This document shows positions 1 through 7,254 of a stretch of 22,822 nt of DNA, piece after piece; within the stretch, counting starts at the first letter, position 1, and every line of letters begins with the position of its first letter. The stretch is from CAZQQN01 sp964549595 (lineage in GTDB: Bacteria > Bacteroidota > Bacteroidia > CAILMK01 > CAYYUA01), in assembly GCA_964549595.1 (NCBI GenBank), contig CAZJWK010000035.1:1-22822 (forward strand), read 5' to 3'. Position numbers and translations under genes: made by a program. A model generated the notes under the pieces. It did no database searches. It saw only the letters and a program-made list of their open reading frames with translations, and was not told the DNA's origin.

Positions 1-278
1 CCATAATGACCGTAATCAGCCGGCCACCAGTCCTGAGAGGTGGTCATCAGTTCATAAATATCTTGCTTAACCGCTTTCAGGTCAAGCTTCTTGAATTCCT
101 CCGCATAATCAAAATCCGGATCCATAGGATCCGCCAGCTCTGAATGTTGCCTGAGCATATCCAGATTCAGTCTGTCCGGCCACCACTCGCTGAGCGATTT
201 TTCATTCCCTACAGACTGGCCTGAGGCCACCCCTGAAAAGGGGCATTTGCTTCCGGTACTTGTTACTTCATTCGCCAT
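1..278 (-). CDS. katG: Catalase-peroxidase KatG, N-terminal fragment
   Basis: Reading the minus strand from the ATG at 276-278 gives 92 codons that run off the window edge. The product starts MANEVTSTGSKCPFSG and later reads WWPDRLNLD and DWWPADYGHYG, the familiar N-terminal signature of bifunctional catalase-peroxidases: the KCPFSG segment, the WWP motif, and the segment leading to the heme-pocket Arg-Trp-His, which lies just outside the window. Family knowledge: this cytoplasmic heme enzyme breaks down hydrogen peroxide and oxidises organic donors. There is no signal peptide. The gene diverges from the secreted-protein operon that starts at 658, and a 379-bp region separates them. In Bacteroidota katG is often peroxide-inducible, but I recognise no operator here. 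Family assignment is secure; the catalytic residues cannot be checked. Confidence 0.95.
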   Translation of the reverse strand, partial: MANEVTSTGSKCPFSGVASGQSVGNEKSLSEWWPDRLNLDMLRQHSELADPMDPDFDYAEEFKKLDLKAVKQDIYELMTTSQDWWPADYGHY

Positions 279-657
279 AATCGATTACTTTTATTTTGTT
301 GACAAATCAATTAACCAATTTGTTTTCCCTTTAAGGAGTAATCAAAACAAAAAAGATTGAGTTCGAATTTCATTAATTAAAAAGGAAACCCTATAACCCA
401 TTTAGCCAGGTTTGTTGGTTTCATCAAAATTAAGGCCAAGCATTGCGAATCGCTTAAAAAGAACCCATTTTTAAACTTATTCATTTTTAAATTTTTAACA
501 AAAACGGGCCTGAATGGTTTTTGCGCCAAGCAATGGCCCTTGGACCAGCTTTTTGCAAAAAAACATTCCCAAAAAATCGAACCGATTTTTTTTCGTTATA
601 AAATTGGGTTAATTTTGATTCATTAGCCATGAGTATTGAGACAATCAGGGGAACATT
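279..657. other. AT-rich divergent intergenic region
   Basis: This gene-free stretch lies between katG (-) and the operon at 658 (+). It holds a perfect -7 element for the plus strand at 610-617. A second TAnnTTTG lies on the minus strand at 425-432; if used for katG it would give a leader of about 140 nt, and a closer one-mismatch element lies near 306-313. There is a perfect 9-bp inverted repeat at 571-579/583-591 and an imperfect hairpin at 438-455 (7-bp stem with one bulge). The 8-mer GCCAAGCA occurs at both 435-442 and 525-532. No open frame of note was seen. Confidence 0.6.
610..617 (+). promoter_or_regulatory. Candidate -7 element for the 658 operon
   Basis: TAATTTTG matches TAnnTTTG, the Bacteroidota primary-sigma -7 consensus, and lies 40 bases before the ATG at 658. 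No clear TTTG -33 box is present at the usual spacing. A 9-bp inverted repeat at 571-591 sits where an activator could bind. Confidence 0.45.
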
Positions 658-2349
658 ATGGCAAAAGCTTTACAATATTTACTTTTAGGGGTTTTACTTA
701 CGGCTTCCTCGCTTAGCCAGGCCCAAACCCACAAGGTGGTTAGGGAACAGGGACAAAAAACTTCTGATACGTTATGCGTCTCTAATTTTCCTAAAAAGGT
801 TAAACTGGATAGTTTGGTTGGTAATATACCTTACAAGCGCTATGCTTATTTGGTAGCCAATAAGGATGATGAGGTAATAAAAACCATTCGAAAGGGTGAT
901 AGACTTATTTTGAAAGACTCGCCAATAAATCGTTACCGCGTTTGGGGCATTGCCTTTGAAGGAACGCTAAATGCAAATTACGGTGATAAAGTAACCCAAG
1001 TCAATGCTTCCATCAAAGATTCATTGTCCTCCAAACCTTTAATCCTGTTCAAAATAGAAACCAATGGGGGTAAAATTTCATCTCCTGAAGCCATTGGTGG
1101 CGAAGTGCAATCATGCCTTTCATCCCGGAAAACGATTCGTTTTGAACCGCTTCGTTATGAACCCCTTAAAGCCAAATATCAATTCATAATTACGGATAAA
1201 GCCAATGATACCATTTCTGCCATACCGGACACCAATAATTTTGCCCTTGGTCAATTGGGGCCTGGAGAATTTAATTTGTTGGGAATAGCTTACCTTGGCC
1301 AATTGGAAAATCTTAAAGTTGGAAATGCCTTATCTTCTTTAAGGGCTTCCGTTTGCATGGATTATTCCAACAATTCAATCTCTGTTAGCCAGGCTGATAT
1401 TAAGGCTGAGAAATTGGGTTTTTCGAACCATCAATACGATACTTTGCCTATTTGCAACGGAGTCTCAAAAGGGCCAATCCAGCTAGAAACCCAAAACAAA
1501 ACCCGGGGAAAAGCTCAGACCGCTTACATTGTGACAGGGACAAATAATGATACTATTCGGCAGACTCCTGTGAACGAATATGTCAATTTCGATTCAAATG
1601 GCATTGGCAAATGGCATGTTCAGAGCATATCCTACAAAGGCATACTGATTAACAATTTTCCCGGTAAAACCCTGAATGATTTATCAGCAACCGAATGTAT
1701 GACCCTTTCCAAAAACCAACTTTTGGTGAAAAAAGACAGTGCCCATTTGGATTCAATTGAGGTCGATGGGAAAAAAGATAGTGTGGTAATACCGGCTGAA
1801 TCGGACACCACCCTGCAATTTGAGCCCCAATCTAAAGCAACTCCCGGTGCCATAACGGCTTATTTGTTCATTGATAATGAGCAAGATTCCGTCATTGGTT
1901 ACACAACGAGGGATCTTTTAAAAGCCAAACATTTTCCCTCCCAACAATTTTATGTTCAGGCTATCTCGTTTATTGGGAATAAAGCCAAATTGCAATCTAT
2001 CACCCATTCAGATAGCCTTCCATACACTTGTTACGAAAGGTCGGCAAACCGGATCAAAATCGTTCAGAAAAAAGGTGACTCCCAAGGTCCTGATTTGGAA
2101 GAACCCTCAAATACGCTCAAGGCATACCCCAATCCTGCTAATGACCATGTCACGGTTTTTATTCCCAAAAATGTTTCAGAAAATGGATCCTTACAAATCA
2201 TAGATCCCAAAGGAAGGGTAGTACTGCGCAGGACTATTGTGGAAGGTCAAAGAGAAACGCAATTAGACGTAAAAGGTTTTGTGGGAAAATACTTTATTCG
2301 GCTGCAGTATCCGGAGAAAACATTTGGCACCCCTCTGGTTGTTAAGTAA
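658..2349 (+). CDS. Secreted four-repeat protein with T9SS type A sorting domain
   Basis: This is a 563-residue exported protein. Residues 1-23 form a signal peptide (hydrophobic run LQYLLLGVLLTASS, then QAQ). The body holds four diverged repeats at roughly 60-120, 172-245, 288-358 and 400-470. Each has the pattern aromatic-x-hydrophobic-x-x-(T/N)(D/N)...(D/S), then (W/L/V)-x-(G/S)-I-(A/S)-(Y/F)-x-G, often followed by a Cys and a short hydrophobic strand, for example VWGIAFEG, LLGIAYLG, VQSISYKG and VQAISFIG. Residues 486-563 are a type A C-terminal sorting domain: LKAYPNPANDHVTV at its start and GKYFIRLQ near its end. Established: such domains direct passage through the T9SS and are normally cleaved. 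Similar repeats occur, as I recall, in large T9SS cargo of Saprospiria; their function is unknown. The stop lies just before the TonB-dependent receptor, so the two are probably co-transcribed. Biochemical role unknown; the repeats may bind a ligand (inference). Confidence 0.85.
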   Translation: MAKALQYLLLGVLLTASSLSQAQTHKVVREQGQKTSDTLCVSNFPKKVKLDSLVGNIPYKRYAYLVANKDDEVIKTIRKGDRLILKDSPINRYRVWGIAFEGTLNANYGDKVTQVNASIKDSLSSKPLILFKIETNGGKISSPEAIGGEVQSCLSSRKTIRFEPLRYEPLKAKYQFIITDKANDTISAIPDTNNFALGQLGPGEFNLLGIAYLGQLENLKVGNALSSLRASVCMDYSNNSISVSQADIKAEKLGFSNHQYDTLPICNGVSKGPIQLETQNKTRGKAQTAYIVTGTNNDTIRQTPVNEYVNFDSNGIGKWHVQSISYKGILINNFPGKTLNDLSATECMTLSKNQLLVKKDSAHLDSIEVDGKKDSVVIPAESDTTLQFEPQSKATPGAITAYLFIDNEQDSVIGYTTRDLLKAKHFPSQQFYVQAISFIGNKAKLQSITHSDSLPYTCYERSANRIKIVQKKGDSQGPDLEEPSNTLKAYPNPANDHVTVFIPKNVSENGSLQIIDPKGRVVLRRTIVEGQRETQLDVKGFVGKYFIRLQYPEKTFGTPLVVK

Positions 2350-2394
2350 CCTTTGAATGAATTGACTATCGGATGCTTTTTGAAAAAACCTTTT

Positions 2395-4770
2395 ATGTGG
2401 AGACTTGCCTGTTATTTAACTTTTTGCTTTTTACTTACCCATGTCCCCGTATTCGGTCAAAATGCCACTGAGGTCAAGGGGCGGATTTTTGATCAGACCA
2501 ACGGAGAGCCTATTCCCGGTGTGAACGTTGTTATTCAAGGTGATCGGCAGCAAGCAATAACCACTGATGACAATGGCCAATTTAAAGTTAATGCCCCTAA
2601 ATGGCCGGATAGCTTAAAAGCAAAGGCCAAAGGATACTTGCCCGTGAAGATTTCTCTACCCCAGAATGAAAGGCTTTTAAAAGGAATCCGCATAGGGTTA
2701 ACCACCAAAAGTTCCCGGACTTTGAATGAGGTGGTGATCTCAGGTTACCCAAAAAACCAGTCCTCGGCTAATGTACCTGGTAACATTTCGCTTATAGATG
2801 AGAAAACCCTGAAAAAAGAAAGTGATCATACCTTAGCCAGGGCTATGGACCAGACACCCGGTCTTCATTACCAACAAGGCGCTTATGGTACCGGTAGAAT
2901 GACGATAAGGGGTATTGGTTCACGTTCACCTTATTCCACGACTAAAATCAAGGCTTATTACCAGCAAATACCCATAACCAGCGGAGAAGGGATTAGCAAT
3001 CTAATGGACTTAAATCCTGCTTCTTTTAGCCGGCTGGAGGTCATTAAGGGGCCCATTTCCTCCGTTTACGGGTCCGGATTAGGAGGTGCGGTATTATTGA
3101 AACCAAAAAATGGCCTTGGCCGTGGCACCCGGTTAAAGTTAGGAGGAGAAGGGGGTTCTCATGGTTATTGGGAAAGTCAGGCGAAATTCGGTCATGTTAC
3201 CCATGAAAAAAATATTTACCTGGATTATACAAGAACGCATTTGGATGGTTTTAGGGGTAATAGCCAATACGACCGGCACAATGCGACATTCACCGCCAAT
3301 ATTTATACAGGAAACAACAGTGCCCTTAACCTTCTCGGAAATTTTACTCACCTGAAAAGCTTTATACCCAGTTCTTTAAGTAGGGAAACCTTTAATAAAA
3401 ATCCGGAAAAGGCGGATGAAGACTGGAAAGAAGCCAAAGGCCATGAAGAATACGACAAAACCATTTTTGGGGCATCTTATGAAACCCGGATATTGCCTGA
3501 TTTGAAAACAACGACTGCTGTTTTTACCCATTATAAAAACAACCACGAGCCCCGTCCTTTCAATATTTTAAAGGATCAAAGGTTTTCTTATGGGGCCCGC
3601 CACCTTACTACCTATAGCCCGGAAATCTTTGGCATGAAAACATCATGGACATTGGGCGGTGAGTATTTTAATGAATGGTATCAAAGGCAAACTTTTAAAA
3701 ACCTCAATCGGAACCTGGGGGCTATTTTGACCAATTCGGAGCAAAAAAGGCAGTATTGGAACCTGTTCATTAACGGGGAACTGGCAGTGACCGAAAAGCT
3801 TTCTTTATCGGCCGGTGTCAATTACAATCAAACATTTTACCGTTTGAATGATTTACTGATACCGGATTCTGTAAACTTTGGCAGCCCAGCTTACAATAAT
3901 GCGGATGGTTCCGGTGAATACCGGTTTGATCCGACCTGGTCACCCAGGGGTGGTGTTAATTATGAAATCCATCCCCGGCATAACTTATTTGCAAGCGTCA
4001 GTTCCGGTTTTTCTCAGCCAAGTGTACAAGAAACACTGGACCCGGCAGGTGCGCTAAACCCCGACATTAAACCTGAAACCGGGCTAAGCTATGAAATCGG
4101 TGGAAGGGGTTACATCAAAGCATTAAAGTTAAGTTATGACCTTTCAGCCTACCACATGCAAGTGCGAAATAAATTGGTAGCGAGGCGTGTGGGTCCTGAT
4201 CAGTACATTGGATTGAATGCCGGTTCAACCGTTCACAATGGGGTAGAAATTACCCTTGAAGGCGGGAATTGGCTCAATAAGCAACATGGCTGGTTCCCCG
4301 AAATCACGCCTTTTATCTCTTATAATTACCAGGACTTCCGGTTTGAAGAATTTATTGTGGAAAATGAAAACGGTACCACCGATTATTCCGGCAATGAATT
4401 GACAGGTACTGCTCCTCACCATTTAACGGCTGGATTGAATACCAAAATCTGGGTTTCTCAATATTTGACACGGCCAAACGCTCTAACCTTTCGTTTCAAT
4501 TACCGCTATCGGGCTCAAATGCCTGTATTAGATGATAATTCCATTTATACGGATCCTTATCATTTGCTTAATGCCAGGCTGGCTTATACACATCATTTTA
4601 AGGGTTTGACCCTTGAGGCGTTCATTGCCGAGCGAAATATCACGGATAAATTATATGCAGCCATGATTGTTCCTAATGCGCCAGGTTATGGAGGAAGTCC
4701 GCGGTATTATTACCCCGGTGAACCCCGAACACTTAGGTTTGGGCTCAAAGCAGAAATCAATCTTGATTAA
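2395..4770 (+). CDS. TonB-dependent outer-membrane receptor
   Basis: From the ATG at 2395 this encodes 791 residues, with a signal peptide MWRLACYLTFCFLLTHVPVFG. Residues about 26-100 form a carboxypeptidase-regulatory-like domain (VKGRIFDQTNGEPIPGVNV) common at the N-terminus of Bacteroidota receptors. A plug domain follows at about 110-240 (LNEVVISGYP, then MTIRGIGSRSPY and LEVIKGPISSVYGSG). The remainder is a beta-barrel ending RTLRFGLKAEINLD. The family imports ligands such as siderophores, vitamin B12, metals or glycans across the outer membrane using TonB energy. The arrangement fits an iron-complex-type receptor rather than SusC, but the substrate cannot be read. The frame stays open upstream, so TTG starts at 2380 (giving a basic MKKPFMWR) or 2353 are possible; I prefer the ATG. 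It follows the T9SS cargo gene and overlaps the convergent SRPBCC gene by 14 bp. Confidence 0.92.
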   Translation: MWRLACYLTFCFLLTHVPVFGQNATEVKGRIFDQTNGEPIPGVNVVIQGDRQQAITTDDNGQFKVNAPKWPDSLKAKAKGYLPVKISLPQNERLLKGIRIGLTTKSSRTLNEVVISGYPKNQSSANVPGNISLIDEKTLKKESDHTLARAMDQTPGLHYQQGAYGTGRMTIRGIGSRSPYSTTKIKAYYQQIPITSGEGISNLMDLNPASFSRLEVIKGPISSVYGSGLGGAVLLKPKNGLGRGTRLKLGGEGGSHGYWESQAKFGHVTHEKNIYLDYTRTHLDGFRGNSQYDRHNATFTANIYTGNNSALNLLGNFTHLKSFIPSSLSRETFNKNPEKADEDWKEAKGHEEYDKTIFGASYETRILPDLKTTTAVFTHYKNNHEPRPFNILKDQRFSYGARHLTTYSPEIFGMKTSWTLGGEYFNEWYQRQTFKNLNRNLGAILTNSEQKRQYWNLFINGELAVTEKLSLSAGVNYNQTFYRLNDLLIPDSVNFGSPAYNNADGSGEYRFDPTWSPRGGVNYEIHPRHNLFASVSSGFSQPSVQETLDPAGALNPDIKPETGLSYEIGGRGYIKALKLSYDLSAYHMQVRNKLVARRVGPDQYIGLNAGSTVHNGVEITLEGGNWLNKQHGWFPEITPFISYNYQDFRFEEFIVENENGTTDYSGNELTGTAPHHLTAGLNTKIWVSQYLTRPNALTFRFNYRYRAQMPVLDDNSIYTDPYHLLNARLAYTHHFKGLTLEAFIAERNITDKLYAAMIVPNAPGYGGSPRYYYPGEPRTLRFGLKAEINLD

Positions 4771-5218
4771 AAACTGTTTTCATTAAATACTTTTTGTAAA
4801 CAGGCTTTCGGTACCAAAACTGGGCCAATAAAGCAGGATATAATAACAAATCACCTATTAAGGTTCCCGTGCTAAATTGAATGTCATCGATAAGGTCCAC
4901 CCCTCCTTCATTATGAGTTATCACATGGCAATGCCGCCAGTATTTCAGGAAAAAAGGCAGTGCTTTACCCTCATCCACAAATTCATAGTGGCCATCGCGC
5001 GAGTCATTGGAGACAATCTCGCTAATCCATTTTTGCTTAAACAAGATAAAGTTGATTTCCAGGTGGACCTCATCGCCAACCTTGTTCCCATCAAAGCGTA
5101 ACAATCGTGCTGAAACCCAGGGTGGGTTGAGTTTCTCAAAAAGGTTTTCATCAAACTGATCCCATACTTGCTGAGGAGTTCGGTCAGGGATAAATGTGGT
5201 TATACAAATCCGTTTCAT
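4757..5218 (-). CDS. SRPBCC-fold (START/polyketide-cyclase-like) protein
   Basis: This 153-residue cytoplasmic protein starts MKRICITTFIPDRTPQQVWDQF, a typical first strand and helix of SRPBCC ligand-binding proteins. It continues with alternating strands (VGDEVHLEINFILFKQKWISEI and HCHVITHNEGGVDLIDDIQF) and ends in the long C-terminal helix that closes the fold's pocket. Members bind hydrophobic small molecules; no ligand or catalytic role can be read from the sequence. It lies 31 bp downstream of the photolyase on the same strand, so it is probably the second gene of that operon. From general knowledge, SRPBCC genes recur beside photolyase and cryptochrome genes in light-responsive clusters. 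Its last 14 bp overlap the end of the TonB receptor gene on the opposite strand. Confidence 0.75.
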   Translation of the reverse strand: MKRICITTFIPDRTPQQVWDQFDENLFEKLNPPWVSARLLRFDGNKVGDEVHLEINFILFKQKWISEIVSNDSRDGHYEFVDEGKALPFFLKYWRHCHVITHNEGGVDLIDDIQFSTGTLIGDLLLYPALLAQFWYRKPVYKKYLMKTVFNQD

Positions 5219-5249
5219 TTAATAAACAGAATTTACAATGGCCTCATTT

Positions 5250-6812
5250 TTAAATTGGGTAGTTATTGGATTCTTCCATTTTATCAAGCCACTTTTCTGC
5301 TTGGGCCAAAATTTGTTCCCGGTCTTTCATTTTATCCCAGGTTTTGTACATCATTCCCATTCTGTAGTTGTGTTTAAGCTTATCACGGTTTCGATGCATA
5401 AAATGCCAAAAGAGGCTATTGAAAGGACAAGCATCTTCACCCGTTTTCTTTTTGGGATTGTAATAGCAATGGTCGCAATAATTACTCATTTTCTTAATGT
5501 ATGAGGCACTGGAAACGTAAGGTTTAGTAGCCAATTTACCGCCATCCGCATATTGACTCATACCGCGCGTATTAGTGATCTCCACCCATTGAACGGCATC
5601 CCGGTAAACACCCAGGTACCAAAGATCCACCTCATCCGGGTTGATGCCGGCTAACAGGGCAAAGTTACCGGTAATCATCAATCGCTGGATGTGGTGTGCG
5701 TAAGCTGTACTAAGGGATTGTTCAAGGACTTGCGCCATGCAATTCATACGGGTATTAGCGGTCCAATAAAAATCCGGAAGCCTGCGTTGGTGGTTAAAGT
5801 AATTGTATTGCTCATAATCCGGCATTTCCGCCCAATAAATTCCTCTCATGAACTCCCGCCAACCAAGGATTTGGCGAATAAAACCCTCCACTTGGGCCAA
5901 ATCAATGGTCTCTTGATTGGCTTCCCAATAAGCCTCTGCTTTTTGGATTACCTCCCAGGGATCAATAAGCTTAACATTCAGTGCGAACGAAATAAGCGAA
6001 TGGAACAAGTACCCTTCATCCTGTAGCATGGCATCCTGGTAAGTGCCAAAAGCCGGAAGGGCCTCCTCTAAAAATTGCTGGTAATACTGTAATGCTTCTT
6101 CCCGGTTAAGGGGAATGGCCATGGCTTCAGGTGCTTTGACCCAACCCATGGTTTGGATGCCCTCTGCTTCAATAGTGCCTTTGATAGCGGATAGATCGTG
6201 CCGGATTGGAGACGATTGAGGAAGGGGTACAGCCCCATCATAACGATTCCGGTTGTCAACGTCAAAGTTCCATCGGTTTCCTGCCGGCTGTTGATCCCTG
6301 GTCATTAATACACCCCACTTTTTCCGCATGGAGCGGTAAAACGATTCCATAAGGTACGTTTTTTTCCCCTTGAAGAAATCCCGGACCTCATAACGGCCGG
6401 TCAGGAAGTGCTCCGTGTCATAGGCCTGAGTGGTGATGGTTAATGAGCGGGCGAAATTGTTTAACCGCTCATCTAACCGGTACTCATCCGGATATAAGTA
6501 TTCAAACCGTTCAAAACCTTCATTTTGAATCAGTGTTTGGAGCTTGGTTTCAAAGGCATGCTGGTTGTTCGGATCATCCAGCTTATAGTATAAAACCCGG
6601 TGCCCGGATTTTTTCAGCCGCTCTGCAAAATCCCGCATGGCTCCGAAAAAGGCAATGATTTTCTGGATATGGTGAGTCGTATAATCCGTTTCGGACCGGC
6701 ATTCCATCATTAAATAGGTAACATGAGCTTCTACCGATTGAAACCAAGAGTGGTGACTATTTAACTGATCACCTAAGATCAGCCGAATCGTTTTAGGGGG
6801 TTGGGTTGTCAA
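5250..6812 (-). CDS. Iron-sulfur cryptochrome/photolyase (PhrB-like, predicted (6-4) photolyase)
   Basis: This 520-residue protein belongs to the deoxyribodipyrimidine photolyase-related (FeS-BCP) group, opening RLILGDQLNSHHSWF. Four cysteines, C358, C446, C449 and C462 (in RMNCMA, YCDHCYY and DACPF), match the [4Fe-4S] ligands of Agrobacterium PhrB at a constant offset of +8. The HHIQR motif at 373-377 matches the HHxxR active-site motif of that enzyme, so all the expected features are present. Established for PhrB: an FAD enzyme that uses light to repair pyrimidine (6-4) photoproducts, with a lumazine antenna. The start must be the TTG at 6810-6812: an in-frame TAA lies two codons upstream, the conserved fold begins almost at once, and the first internal ATG is about 35 residues in. 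It is probably co-transcribed with the SRPBCC gene downstream. Function as repair enzyme rather than photosensor is inferred from the active site. Confidence 0.93.
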   Translation of the reverse strand: MTTQPPKTIRLILGDQLNSHHSWFQSVEAHVTYLMMECRSETDYTTHHIQKIIAFFGAMRDFAERLKKSGHRVLYYKLDDPNNQHAFETKLQTLIQNEGFERFEYLYPDEYRLDERLNNFARSLTITTQAYDTEHFLTGRYEVRDFFKGKKTYLMESFYRSMRKKWGVLMTRDQQPAGNRWNFDVDNRNRYDGAVPLPQSSPIRHDLSAIKGTIEAEGIQTMGWVKAPEAMAIPLNREEALQYYQQFLEEALPAFGTYQDAMLQDEGYLFHSLISFALNVKLIDPWEVIQKAEAYWEANQETIDLAQVEGFIRQILGWREFMRGIYWAEMPDYEQYNYFNHQRRLPDFYWTANTRMNCMAQVLEQSLSTAYAHHIQRLMITGNFALLAGINPDEVDLWYLGVYRDAVQWVEITNTRGMSQYADGGKLATKPYVSSASYIKKMSNYCDHCYYNPKKKTGEDACPFNSLFWHFMHRNRDKLKHNYRMGMMYKTWDKMKDREQILAQAEKWLDKMEESNNYPI

Positions 6813-6840
6813 GAATTAATTTTCCCAGGTTAACAACATT

Positions 6841-6963
6841 TTAATGAATCGGTTTAATTAGGCCATCAATTATTCCTGTTAAGTTCATTTGAGGGAATGG
6901 ACTCATTATACCAGCATGAGCAATCCCTTTAATGCCCGACTTGTTTACTTCTACCATTTCCAT
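6841..6963 (-). CDS. Possible small ORF (40 aa) upstream of photolyase
   Basis: Reading minus from the ATG at 6961-6963 gives 40 codons and TAA, beginning MEMVEVNKSGIKGIAHAG and ending GIIDGLIKPIH. It lies 28 bp upstream of the photolyase TTG start on the same strand, so it could be a leader peptide or a small first gene of the operon. It resembles no family I know, has no signal peptide and no strong ribosome-binding site. In AT-rich intergenic DNA a 41-codon frame can arise by chance, or it could be the remnant of a decayed gene. Treat as hypothetical. Confidence 0.3.
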   Translation of the reverse strand: MEMVEVNKSGIKGIAHAGIMSPFPQMNLTGIIDGLIKPIH

Positions 6964-7220
6964 GAATTAATCTTAAAGCCTTTAGCAATAAAAATATGGC
7001 TTTTGGAATGGAAGGGCTTTTTTTAAAGCGTAAATTTTTTGCTGAAAACTTTTTGATTTCTCGGCATACCTTATGGGTTTGGGTTGATACTCATTTAAAA
7101 ATTAACACCCTGATGACTAACGTTATTGATGAGATTTACCATTAATTCATGCTATCTAATTTTAGTTTTTTAACAAAATTTTTTCATAAAATAAATGAGA
7201 AAAAAGTAAGATTAAACTTT

Positions 7221-7228
7221 TAAATTTG
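7221..7228 (+). promoter_or_regulatory. -7 element of the lipoprotein gene
   Basis: TAAATTTG matches TAnnTTTG exactly and lies 26 bases before the ATG at 7255, which would give a 5' leader of about 20 nt. There is no matching TTTG at -33; the upstream stretch is A/T homopolymer-rich. Confidence 0.5.
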
Positions 7229-7254
7229 AATCCGTAAACCAAAAATAAATCATT

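Larger units (their letters stand above)
6813..7254. other. AT-rich divergent intergenic region
   Basis: The region separates the photolyase operon (-) from the lipoprotein gene (+). It contains a possible small minus-strand ORF (6841-6963), a perfect -7 element for the lipoprotein gene (7221-7228), and a long-loop AAAGCC/GGCTTT inverted repeat near 6975-7000. No further coding potential or clear promoter for the photolyase was found; a one-mismatch -7 match lies on the minus strand close to 6985-6995. Confidence 0.5.

Noticed and set aside
506..539. GGGCC/GGCCC inverted repeat upstream of the 658 operon
   Set aside because: Only 5 bp of stem with a 24-base loop; no T-run and no upstream gene to terminate.
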